Positions 1 through 6,500 of a DNA stretch of 12,254 nucleotides are shown one piece after another. The stretch is taken from the NCBI GenBank assembly GCA_005881995.1, contig VBHV01000615.1, forward strand, positions 1-12,254, given 5' to 3'. A model generated the notes under the pieces. It was not told the DNA's origin and ran no database searches. It saw nothing but the letters and a program-made list of their open reading frames with translations. Every line of letters starts with the position of its first letter. The stretch's first letter is position 1. The position numbers and the translations under genes are program-made. The DNA is from Chloroflexota bacterium. GTDB taxonomy: Bacteria; Chloroflexota; Ktedonobacteria; Ktedonobacterales; Ktedonobacteraceae.

Positions 1-864
1 GAATTCATCATGCCAACGGTGGTCATGGAGGATGGACATCCCATCGCTGTGGTCAAAGCGGGGGACGCGCTCATTCATTACAATTTCCGGCCCGACCGCG
101 CGCGCCAATTGACCAAAGCCTTCGTTCAGCAAGAGTTGCCCCCGCAGGCAGAGGGAAAGTTTAACCGGGGGCCGCGCCTGCAAGACCTGGCATACGTGAT
201 GATGACGGAATATGAAGAGGGATTAGACGCGGATGTGGCCTACCGTGCCGACGAGGTGGAGATGCCCTTAGCGCGCGTCATCTCCGAACACGGCCTGCGG
301 CAATTTCACACCGCCGAGACCGAGAAGTACGCTCATGTCACTTACTTCATTAATGGGCGGCGCGAAACGCCGTTTCCGGGAGAAGACCGCCTACTGGTGC
401 CATCCCCCAAAGTGCCAACCTACGATCTGCAGCCGGAGATGAGCGCGGCAGGCATCACCGATACCGCCGTCGAACGCATTCGCAGCGGGCAATACGACCT
501 GGTCATTATGAACTACGCCAACGCGGACATGGTCGGCCACACCGGGGTGATCGAGGCCGCCATCAAGGCGGTCGAGGCGGTCGATACAGGCGTCGGGCGC
601 GTCGTTGAGGCAACCCTGGCTATGGGCGGCGGACTGCTCATCACAGCAGATCATGGCAACGCCGAACAGTTGATCGAGTATGACACCGGCAAACCATTCA
701 CCGCGCACACCACCAACCCCGTGCCGCTCTACCTCGTCGTACCACAACTGGCCCAGGCCAGGCTGCGTTCCGATGGTATCCTTGCCGACGTGTCGTCTAC
801 TATTTTGGAAATCATGCAGATTCCACAGCCTAAAGATATGACCGGGCGTTCGTTGATGGTATGA
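1..864 (+). CDS. gpmI: 2,3-bisphosphoglycerate-independent phosphoglycerate mutase, C-terminal part (5' end outside window)
   Basis: GpmI interconverts 3- and 2-phosphoglycerate in cytosolic glycolysis, using two metal ions (usually Mn) in an alkaline-phosphatase-type fold. The frame is open from base 1: the first codons read EFI before the internal Met at 10, matching the family's DEF(I/V)xPTV segment, so the Met is not the start. Visible family signatures, in order, are NFRPDRARQ, HVTYFINGRRE followed by a PSPKVPTYDLQPEMSA block, NYANADMVGHTG (metal-binding Asp and His), TADHGNAEQ (metal-binding Asp-His) and HTTNPVPL. About 287 residues are visible of an enzyme usually slightly over 500. 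The C-terminus looks complete, ending at TGA 862-864. The gene faces the minus-strand KOW gene across a 158-bp gap. The identification is very safe; only the N-terminal part is missing. Confidence 0.97.
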   Translation, partial: EFIMPTVVMEDGHPIAVVKAGDALIHYNFRPDRARQLTKAFVQQELPPQAEGKFNRGPRLQDLAYVMMTEYEEGLDADVAYRADEVEMPLARVISEHGLRQFHTAETEKYAHVTYFINGRRETPFPGEDRLLVPSPKVPTYDLQPEMSAAGITDTAVERIRSGQYDLVIMNYANADMVGHTGVIEAAIKAVEAVDTGVGRVVEATLAMGGGLLITADHGNAEQLIEYDTGKPFTAHTTNPVPLYLVVPQLAQARLRSDGILADVSSTILEIMQIPQPKDMTGRSLMV

Positions 865-942
865 TAACGAGCGCTCCCGCCCTGGAATCCCTACTGCTGA
901 GAAACACCAGGTTTTTCGCGGATTTTTAACCTCAAATCCCAT

Positions 943-1000
943 GTAAGTTATCCACACATTCAATAGAAACATGTGGATAACTTACTACAGGTGTGGATAA
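943..1000. promoter_or_regulatory. Cluster of three perfect DnaA boxes with a 14-bp inverted repeat
   Basis: Three exact copies of the DnaA box TTATCCACA lie within 53 bp: 948-956 on the plus strand, and 972-980 and 992-1000 on the minus strand. The first two are embedded in a longer perfect inverted repeat, GTAAGTTATCCACA (943-956) against its complement at 972-985, with a 15-nt loop. The third box stands outside the repeat. The cluster sits between the 3' ends of two convergent genes, so it is not an obvious promoter operator. By established knowledge such a cluster binds the initiator DnaA. By inference it could be a DnaA titration or reactivation site, or part of an origin, although no dnaA, dnaN or strong AT-rich unwinding element is seen here. 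The hairpin could also help terminate the two converging transcripts, but it has no T tract. Confidence 0.75.
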
Positions 1001-1022
1001 GCAACCCCGCTCGACAGGCCAA

Positions 1023-1997
1023 TTACCCGATTCTTTCCAGGTTCATCAGTGGCACAATCAGCCTGGAGCCATCCGCCAGGCGCAATCTCGCCGCTCGCGC
1101 GTATACGCCGGAGAGGAAAACATGCTGGTGCGCGAAGAAATGTTCTATCTGACCTATCTCACCCTCGTACATACCCGCACTCACACGTACCTGTGAATCC
1201 AGCAGCAGTGTGGGATCGGGCGATTCCGGCTGCCAGTTCTGTTGCGCTTCTTCCACCGGTAAGGAGATAACGAGTTCAGGGTACATAGTATAACGTACCG
1301 AAGTAACGCCGGAGATCAGAGCTACCGAACCGTTCCGCTGGCTCAGCGCCTGCATAGTTGTCTCAGGCATCGCCATCGTGCCAGGACCCTCGGTAAAGAG
1401 CAGCGTCAAGGGCGGAAGTTTAGCCTGCGCCATATCGACATTGACGCTGTTCAACAGGTCGAGCATATCGACGCCTAAAAAGCTTTCCAGGTCACGGGTC
1501 GTAATACTACTGGCCACGACGCCCACCACTCCCGAATTGATGGCCTGCCTCAGCAATGCAGCATCTACAGGGCCAGGAATCACCAGGATTGCGCCGGGCG
1601 GCATTGGCAACGGAGACGATGAAAGCTGATACGCATTGGAGGGTTGCCACCATGTAAGTACACCCACAGCCTGCTGTCCCGCGCCAATCTTCCCCCCAAT
1701 AATGGAGGCGCGTGTCTTAATGACCACTCCTCCACGACGAGTAATCTCCACCACCTGGCCACGCAGACCGGCACGGGCGATAACCGGAGGAATAGGGGTA
1801 GCAGGAGGATTTTGTTGCATCTGAGTCTGAGCAGTTCTACCATACCCAATTTTTTCCAGGCGGAGAACAGCTTGATCCGGCAGCACATCCTGTCCCACCT
1901 GCACCAGCGGAATCGCCCTCGTCTTATACCCAATAGCGCGGCGTTCCCACTCAATCTCCATCTGTGTCACTACCGGCCACCCGGAGGGATAGACCAT
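1023..1997 (-). CDS. KOW-tailed protein of unknown function, downstream of mutL
   Basis: A soluble-looking protein of 324 residues with no membrane segment or signal peptide. Residues about 72-114 form a glycine- and valine-rich beta segment (LRGQVVEITRRGGVVIKT), compatible with a small barrel. Residues about 136-180 look like an alpha/beta unit (ILVIPGPVDAALLRQAINSG, then DLESFLGVD). Residues about 195-250 contain LTLLFTEGPGT. Residues about 268-322 resemble a KOW fold (VRVSAGMYEGEIGQIEHF, then LRLADGSRLIVPLMNLERI). The ATG at 1997 is preceded by AGGTGG (2002-2007) four bases upstream. A promoter at 2061-2089 and the mutL terminator at about 2151-2187 suggest separate transcription from mutL, though the genes are adjacent and co-oriented. 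I believe similar proteins neighbour MutL-like genes in other Chloroflexota, but this is from memory. The function is not known. Confidence 0.85.
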   Translation of the reverse strand: MVYPSGWPVVTQMEIEWERRAIGYKTRAIPLVQVGQDVLPDQAVLRLEKIGYGRTAQTQMQQNPPATPIPPVIARAGLRGQVVEITRRGGVVIKTRASIIGGKIGAGQQAVGVLTWWQPSNAYQLSSSPLPMPPGAILVIPGPVDAALLRQAINSGVVGVVASSITTRDLESFLGVDMLDLLNSVNVDMAQAKLPPLTLLFTEGPGTMAMPETTMQALSQRNGSVALISGVTSVRYTMYPELVISLPVEEAQQNWQPESPDPTLLLDSQVRVSAGMYEGEIGQIEHFFAHQHVFLSGVYARAARLRLADGSRLIVPLMNLERIG

Positions 1998-2060
1998 AGC
2001 TCCACCTGCCTTTTACCATATTTTTCCCTGTGCCCAGCACCTTTTCTAATGACCACATGC

Positions 2061-2089
2061 ATTATAAGCGATTCCACAAGCAGAGTAAA
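2061..2089 (-). promoter_or_regulatory. Sigma-70-type promoter for the KOW-tailed gene
   Basis: On the minus strand TTTACT (2084-2089) is followed by a 17-nt spacer and a perfect TATAAT (2061-2066). Transcription would begin near 2054, giving a leader of about 57 nt before the ATG at 1997. The promoter lies just downstream of the mutL terminator, which supports independent expression. The -10 is perfect; the -35 matches four of six. Confidence 0.6.
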
Positions 2090-2150
2090 AGACCCGGTAA
2101 TAAAGTCCATCCTTAAGGGTGCACGGTTGGATGGTAAACCTCAACCATTC

Positions 2151-2187
2151 AAATCAAAAAATAATACCGCGCAAAATGAGCGGTATT
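2151..2187 (-). terminator. Rho-independent terminator after mutL
   Basis: Read on the minus strand, the stem AATACCGC (2187-2180) pairs with GCGGTATT (2170-2163) around a 9-nt loop, and is followed by ATTTTTTGATTT. This is a classic intrinsic terminator about 75 bp past the mutL stop. A further imperfect inverted repeat, 2203-2214 against 2240-2251 (10 of 12 pairs), lies between the stop codon and this hairpin and could add 3' structure. Confidence 0.7.
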
Positions 2188-2262
2188 TGCACACTATTTC
2201 AACCCCCCTGCACCGCACGACCAGGCACCACCTCAAACAGGTGCAAAGGGGTCTGGTAATTT

Positions 2263-4137
2263 CTACGCTCCCATCACCTGCATCCACTGCAACAGCCTTG
2301 CCTGCCGCTCAGCCTCATTCGTCGAAAATGTCAGCGGCCTGCCGCGCGCATCGATGATCAGACCTATCAGGCCACCATCGATCTCCTCGGCGGCGCGTGC
2401 CCTTTCACCCGGTCCCAGCCCGACATCGGCGGTGGGAGCGGGATAGAGCGTCAATAAGGCTTGCTCGTTGAGGCGTAGGGGGATGATTTCAATCGAGCCG
2501 GTCATGACTTCAGCCGTCACCTGGCGCCCATTGCTATACTCAACCCCGACGCGAATAGCTGCCTGGCCGGAGGGTAAATCGCCGAATGGCACCACGCAGG
2601 TACCCAGGCGATGCATCACCGCGTCGTTTTCATTGACCTGCACCGCCGCGATAGGCGCAACGGTGGCAACTGCACCAAGCTGCGAGATAAGCATGGTTCG
2701 ATCCAGCACCAGCGAAGTCACGCCTCGCGGTTGCAGCGCATCTAGCAGCATCAATGCAGCCTGCCCAAATTTGGGCGCTTGCGAGAGAACGCCGCCGGTC
2801 GCTAAGATCAAATCAGCATCAAACGGGCCGAAACTATCCTGCCCGGTTGCCTCTTTAGTGAGGATGATGGCTTCACGCGCAAATGCCTGGATAATCTGGA
2901 GTTCACGATAGCTGGTCGGGAGAGCCTCCGCGTGCAGCATGTGGTTCATCACATACTCGCGCAGCTCATCTTCCGTGATCGTAAAAGGTAGCCAGCGCGC
3001 TATACGCTGCACACCCACCTGCTGTAAAATAGTGCCGAGACCGGTACCCACACCTACGCCAGGGTTTACCAGGGGAATAAAATCGCCACGCTCACCGGCC
3101 ATCATCAAAGTCGTCGTACTCGATCCGGCATCCACTGCCGTGACATTCATGGAATAGTGCTGCGCGAGAAAGCGCACCAGGCTGCTGAGCGAACTGGCGG
3201 TACCAACCGGCACGGCCTGAGACCAGGAACCCAGGGTCGAATAACCAGGAATGCGCTGTATCACGTCACGTTCATACAACGCGCTCGCGGCCATACTGGT
3301 TGGACCAAGCTGCGCCTGTGATACCAGCGTTTCAACACGCGTAACTTCCGCGTAACCGTTGAGCATGCGCCGCACCGCTTCGACAAACTGCGGCGCACCC
3401 GCATACAGCACGGGAAGCTGGTAATCCTCGGCCTGCTGGTTCGCGTCTTGCGCAGCGCGTATAATCAGCTCGCAGGCCTGTTGCAGTGGAGCAGCTCCGG
3501 CTGGACTATCGGTTAATCCAACGATGAGCGCTGCATGCGGATGCAACTCACGCATGCGCCCGATCTGGCGTTCCCACTCCCGATTGATTTGCTCAGGCGT
3601 CCACGCACCGGTATGCATGGGAGAGGTACCCGCCTGGCCCGCGCCTACAGCCGAAAGCGAGTTCGGCGTCGTGGCGGCGAGGTATGCCGGGGCAGGTATG
3701 GTATAAGTTTCAGCGTGAAGACCTGAGGCAGACTGCGCAGCAAGTCCCTCGAGTTCTTGATTCACAGCGCCCAGCACTACCAGGCGCATTGGACCACCAA
3801 TACTGATCGTCGAGACAAACAGATCAACGCCGTCACCTGAGGAGTCTTCTGGGAATATGATGTGCCCATCCGCGATAAAGTGACGCCCCGTAATATACTC
3901 GATCTCGCTGATCGCCGAAATAACGCCCCTGGTCACATCTTCATAAGGGGCGGCAACGGTCGTAGGCGCTACACCGCGCGCCATGAGGCGATATTGACCC
4001 TCCACAAGGCCAAGCAGCGACACTTTGGTAAAGGTAGTACCGCAATCTGCCACCAGGATCGAACTGGCGGACGCCGGATTCTGATTCTGGCTGCTAGTCG
4101 AAGCTGGTCCTTCCCCCAGGTACGGTTCTGTCTGCAT
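2263..4137 (-). CDS. mutL: MutL-type ATPase (glutamate mutase MutL family, ASKHA fold) with C-terminal extension
   Basis: A protein of 624 residues. In clostridia MutL accompanies coenzyme-B12-dependent glutamate mutase and is thought to act as an ATP-dependent repair or reactivation factor. The ASKHA ATPase fold shows in the phosphate-1 loop VADCGTTFTKVSL (about 29-41), a second loop VDAGSSTTTLMM (about 335-346) and LATGGVLSQAP (about 445-455). The usual family length is about 460 residues, so the last 110 or so (from VVPFGDL to GLIIDARGRPL) form an extension. The start at 4137 is chosen over 4191 because AAGGA (4146-4150) lies 8 nt upstream and because the longer start would overlap the preceding gene. 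That gene ends 22 bp upstream, so the two are probably one operon; a terminator follows at 2151-2187. No glutamate mutase subunit is present. This MutL is unrelated to the mismatch-repair protein of the same name. Confidence 0.88.
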   Translation of the reverse strand: MQTEPYLGEGPASTSSQNQNPASASSILVADCGTTFTKVSLLGLVEGQYRLMARGVAPTTVAAPYEDVTRGVISAISEIEYITGRHFIADGHIIFPEDSSGDGVDLFVSTISIGGPMRLVVLGAVNQELEGLAAQSASGLHAETYTIPAPAYLAATTPNSLSAVGAGQAGTSPMHTGAWTPEQINREWERQIGRMRELHPHAALIVGLTDSPAGAAPLQQACELIIRAAQDANQQAEDYQLPVLYAGAPQFVEAVRRMLNGYAEVTRVETLVSQAQLGPTSMAASALYERDVIQRIPGYSTLGSWSQAVPVGTASSLSSLVRFLAQHYSMNVTAVDAGSSTTTLMMAGERGDFIPLVNPGVGVGTGLGTILQQVGVQRIARWLPFTITEDELREYVMNHMLHAEALPTSYRELQIIQAFAREAIILTKEATGQDSFGPFDADLILATGGVLSQAPKFGQAALMLLDALQPRGVTSLVLDRTMLISQLGAVATVAPIAAVQVNENDAVMHRLGTCVVPFGDLPSGQAAIRVGVEYSNGRQVTAEVMTGSIEIIPLRLNEQALLTLYPAPTADVGLGPGERARAAEEIDGGLIGLIIDARGRPLTFSTNEAERQARLLQWMQVMGA

Positions 4138-4159
4138 CTCCACTATCCTTTTTCTGTAA

Positions 4160-5158
4160 CTACAGGTGGAACCATTCGCGAATGGTATCAATAATGCTGC
4201 GTTTGGCAGGTTTAGCTCCAGCCCGGTTCACCTGATTTCCCGAATTCACTGGCGTTCTCTGACCAGCGTTATAAGCATCTGCCGACATGCCCGGAAACTG
4301 GATTGGAACTGGACCCTGGGCGTAATTGCCGCCTGGATACCCTCCTCCATATCCACCCTGCCCGCCCTGGTATACCCCCGGTCCCCCCGAATAACCAGCA
4401 GGCATCGCACCCTGCTGCATTGGCTGCCCGCCAGTGTTTGGTATTGCGGTTGGTGATTGAGGAGGAACATTCTGGAAGTTCTGTTGTGGTTGTACTCCAA
4501 AAGGAGTCGGCTGAGCGGGATATGAAGGCGCTCCTGATGCCACTCCCAACATCGAAGAAAAGATAGTGGCCGCGGCTTCGCTTTGCTCTTGCGGCGCCAT
4601 CTCTGCGCGAGGGCGACTGGGCACACGGATACTCTCAACGCGACCCGACGAGGCCGGTACATTACTCCCCGGCGGTGTTCCTTGTGGCTGACTATCCGCA
4701 TTACGCAGCCAGGCCGGCAAGGCATTCATATCAATCAGTGACCCGGCGGACAGGTTGCTATTTGAACCTCCCTGCCCCGGTTGTCCAGGTTGAGCCGTAT
4801 ACCCCTGTTGCCCTTCGCGCAGCCAGCTCGGCAACGCGTTCATGTCGAGCAATGATGCTGCGGACAGGCCAGCCCCGCTGTCTCCACTTCCCGGCGCAGC
4901 CTGGGAGGGTGCCCCTTGCCATGTTGATTGGGCTATTTGACCCGGCTGACCCTGTTGGCTCGGCTGGTTCAACTGGTTCGGTTGATTTGTCTCTCCTGGC
5001 CGCCCTTGCCATCCAGACATCCAACTCGGCAGCGCCTGTGGATCTACCAGGTCTTGTGCCGACATCAAGCGTGGCGGTATCTCCGCGTCAATGCGCCCCG
5101 ACTGCGCCTGCTGTGGAGCATCAAAGGAGGCGGATGCGCTTCCGGACCAGTTCTGCAT
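4160..5158 (-). CDS. C-terminal fragment of the zinc-ribbon/LPxW-repeat protein (downstream of a frameshift)
   Basis: This frame continues the gene that starts at 5649, after a one-base frameshift near 5180-5189. Its first ATG (5158) lacks a ribosome site, and the frame upstream of it reads GQPSQQPP, the same linker style. It holds three copies (residues 32-47, 98-113 and 136-151) of a 16-residue motif of form (L/M)SAxxL(V/L/I)DxxALPxW(L/M). The linkers are rich in Gln, Pro, Gly, Ser and Asn and look disordered; a Gly/Tyr-rich stretch (YQGGQGGYGGGYPGG) follows. The protein ends in a basic, amphipathic segment, KRSIIDTIREWFHL. No membrane segment is seen. The stop lies 22 bp before mutL, implying co-translation or at least co-transcription. 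The role is unknown; a scaffold or recruitment protein is a guess from the repeats and disorder. Confidence 0.75.
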   Translation of the reverse strand: MQNWSGSASASFDAPQQAQSGRIDAEIPPRLMSAQDLVDPQALPSWMSGWQGRPGETNQPNQLNQPSQQGQPGQIAQSTWQGAPSQAAPGSGDSGAGLSAASLLDMNALPSWLREGQQGYTAQPGQPGQGGSNSNLSAGSLIDMNALPAWLRNADSQPQGTPPGSNVPASSGRVESIRVPSRPRAEMAPQEQSEAAATIFSSMLGVASGAPSYPAQPTPFGVQPQQNFQNVPPQSPTAIPNTGGQPMQQGAMPAGYSGGPGVYQGGQGGYGGGYPGGNYAQGPVPIQFPGMSADAYNAGQRTPVNSGNQVNRAGAKPAKRSIIDTIREWFHL

Positions 5159-5649
5159 AGGCGGTTGCTGCGATGGCTGCCCGGTGGGGCTTGTGCCTCT
5201 CCTGGGAAGTACGAACCACTTCCCGGCCCTTGCGCTGCTGGCTGGTTTTCCTGTACCCAGGAAGGGAGAGATGCCGCATCGACCAGTGAACTGGCCGAAA
5301 AACCTCTGGGAGGTGGCATACCGGCATCTGTATTTGGCGCAGGCATAGAAGACGGGCGCGGCGCGCCATACTGACCGCCATTGACATTTTCCGCCATTTC
5401 CGCATGCTCAGGCCGCATCCAACCCGGTAAGTCATCTTCATCAAACAGGTCGGCGGTTGAGAGACTTTCTCCGCTTGACGGTGTACGGGGCCGCTCATTG
5501 GCGCGCAGCGATTCCAGCCAGGTCGGCAGCGCCGGTTGTTCCTGAGCATCCATATTGCCTCTTCCTGAACTGGATACGGGCACTCCACAATTCGAACAAA
5601 TCGCCGCACCAGCAGGGATCTGCTTCCCACAGCGGTTACAAGTAATCAC
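5065..5649 (-). CDS. N-terminal fragment of the zinc-ribbon/LPxW-repeat protein (frameshifted gene)
   Basis: The protein opens with a zinc ribbon, CNRCG...CSNCG (Cys 4, 7, 18, 21), typical of small zinc-binding N-terminal domains. It then has an LPTWL motif (41-45) and two full 16-residue motif copies (63-78, 117-132) in a disordered Pro/Gly/Ser-rich context. The meaningful reading ends near residue 157 (about 5180); beyond it the frame turns into unrelated His/Arg-rich sequence, while the -1 frame continues the same repeat protein to 4160. Adding one base in the CCC (5180-5182) or GGGG (5186-5189) run restores a single protein of about 496 residues. The start is a GTG, with GAGGAG about 5 nt upstream (minus strand), and the zinc ribbon directly behind it supports this choice. 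It is the first gene of the mutL operon. Sequencing error or a true frameshift cannot be told apart here. Confidence 0.78.
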   Translation of the reverse strand: MITCNRCGKQIPAGAAICSNCGVPVSSSGRGNMDAQEQPALPTWLESLRANERPRTPSSGESLSTADLFDEDDLPGWMRPEHAEMAENVNGGQYGAPRPSSMPAPNTDAGMPPPRGFSASSLVDAASLPSWVQENQPAAQGPGSGSYFPGEAQAPPGSHRSNRLCRTGPEAHPPPLMLHSRRSRGALTRRYRHA

Positions 5650-5764
5650 GTTTGCTCCTCACTTTCGCCAGGCCTTGACATGCGTATCTACATACTAGGC
5701 CTCTACCCATCCTGCCAACGCGGGCGCGTTCAACCCTATAGCAGGACGAAAGAAGAATGATGTG

Positions 5765-5793
5765 AGTGTACCATGCTTTATTTCGCTTGACAA
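5765..5793 (-). promoter_or_regulatory. Sigma-70-type promoter for the zinc-ribbon/mutL operon
   Basis: On the minus strand TTGTCA (5788-5793) is followed by a 17-nt spacer and TACACT (5765-5770). A TG one base before the -10 makes it an extended -10 element. It matches five of six bases at -35 and four of six at -10. The predicted leader before the GTG start at 5649 is about 110 nt. Confidence 0.5.
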
Positions 5794-5815
5794 TGCGTTA
5801 GACCTACACGATAAG
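5787..5815 (+). promoter_or_regulatory. Candidate plus-strand promoter overlapping the divergent one
   Basis: A perfect TTGACA (5787-5792) is followed by a 17-nt spacer and GATAAG (5810-5815), which matches four of six at -10. It would transcribe toward the DUF92 gene with a long leader of about 240 nt. Its -35 occupies almost the same bases as the -35 of the minus-strand promoter, so the two would compete for polymerase. The long leader and weak -10 keep confidence low. Confidence 0.35.
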
Positions 5816-6062
5816 ACATATTGGTATGATACAATACACACGACACGCCACTACAAGGCACATTTCCGTTTCTCCAAAAGTACTAGATCTACTGGTCGTT
5901 ATGGCTAGATATCATGGGGAACTTCCCTTGTAGATACTTTTCCTGGCCCTCTCCTTCAACATGCCATGGCCCTGTTCGGAAGCAAGGCCTTCACTAGAAT
6001 AAAACTGGCATTATCAGCATTCTGTAACACTTTGCACACAATTTTCTCATGAGGTACTGCTT

Positions 6063-6500
6063 ATGGCTAGAAAAATGTTCGTACAAGTCGCCACTCAAAA
6101 ACCAAAAGCGCGGTTTTTACTGGGCTTACTCTTCAGCAGCAGCGTTGCGCTGGCTGCTCATCGCCGTCACTCCCTTAATTCCAGTGGAGCGCTTGGCGCA
6201 ATAACCAGTGGTACGACGATTGTTACGATGGGAGGCTGGTCGTGGGGTCTTTCGCTGATCTATTTCTTCATCTCATCCAGTCTGCTTTCACATTTTCGCG
6301 AGCAGGACAAAGCGCGAGCCGCCGCCGATAAATTCAGCAAGGGTGCTCGCACTCGCCTACGGCCTGACGCGTTCATTATGGGCGCGCAGGCTACTGAAAG
6401 CTGGATTTACCGGCGCGCTCGCTGCTGCCAACGCCGACACCTGGGCCACCGAGCTGGGCGTGCTCAACTCGTCACCGCCCCGCTTGATCACCTCCGGTAA
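6063..6500 (+). CDS. N-terminal fragment of DUF92 membrane protein (gene interrupted near 6340)
   Basis: The first 94 or so residues are the start of a DUF92-family integral membrane protein. They include hydrophobic segments at about 17-32 and 44-74 (GALGAITSGTTIVTMGGWSWGLSLIYFFI), then the loop FREQDKARAAADKFSKG. GAGGT (6052-6056), 7 nt before the ATG, supports this start. DUF92 proteins include plant VTE6 phytyl-phosphate kinase, so a CTP-dependent polyprenol-type kinase role is possible but unproven in bacteria. After FSKG (about 6340) the frame leaves the family, and the following family sequence is read in another frame from about 6343. From memory of the family, roughly a dozen residues of a loop resembling RRDxxQVLANGG are missing at the junction. 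So this is the 5' part of a broken or misassembled gene; its last 50 residues are shadow. Confidence 0.72.
   Translation: MARKMFVQVATQKPKARFLLGLLFSSSVALAAHRRHSLNSSGALGAITSGTTIVTMGGWSWGLSLIYFFISSSLLSHFREQDKARAAADKFSKGARTRLRPDAFIMGAQATESWIYRRARCCQRRHLGHRAGRAQLVTAPLDHLR

Larger units (their letters stand above)
5650..6062. other. 413-bp divergent intergenic region
   Basis: This gap separates the start of the minus-strand mutL operon from the DUF92 gene. It contains overlapping divergent promoter candidates around 5765-5815, listed separately. It also has a TAGAAT -10-like hexamer at 5995-6000 without a good -35, and a short perfect palindrome GGGAACTTCCC at 5917-5927. I see no convincing small ORF, RNA gene or riboswitch. 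Confidence 0.5.

Noticed and set aside
1..6. GAATTC at the very start as a cloning or element boundary
   Set aside because: The bases encode Glu-Phe of the conserved phosphoglycerate mutase sequence, so they are native coding DNA.
1644..2357. A 237-codon plus-strand open frame opposite the KOW gene and mutL end
   Set aside because: Its composition is His/Pro/Ser/Arg-rich, it has no ribosome site, and it crosses the mutL terminator and the KOW promoter. It is a shadow of the minus-strand genes.
4138..4191. A longer mutL start at 4191
   Set aside because: It would overlap the end of the upstream gene by 32 bases. The ATG at 4137 has a well-placed AAGGA.
5170..5200. Programmed -1 frameshifting in the zinc-ribbon gene
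   Set aside because: No X-XXY-YYZ heptamer is in the zero frame and no clear stimulatory stem is visible; a one-base indel in a G or C run is simpler.
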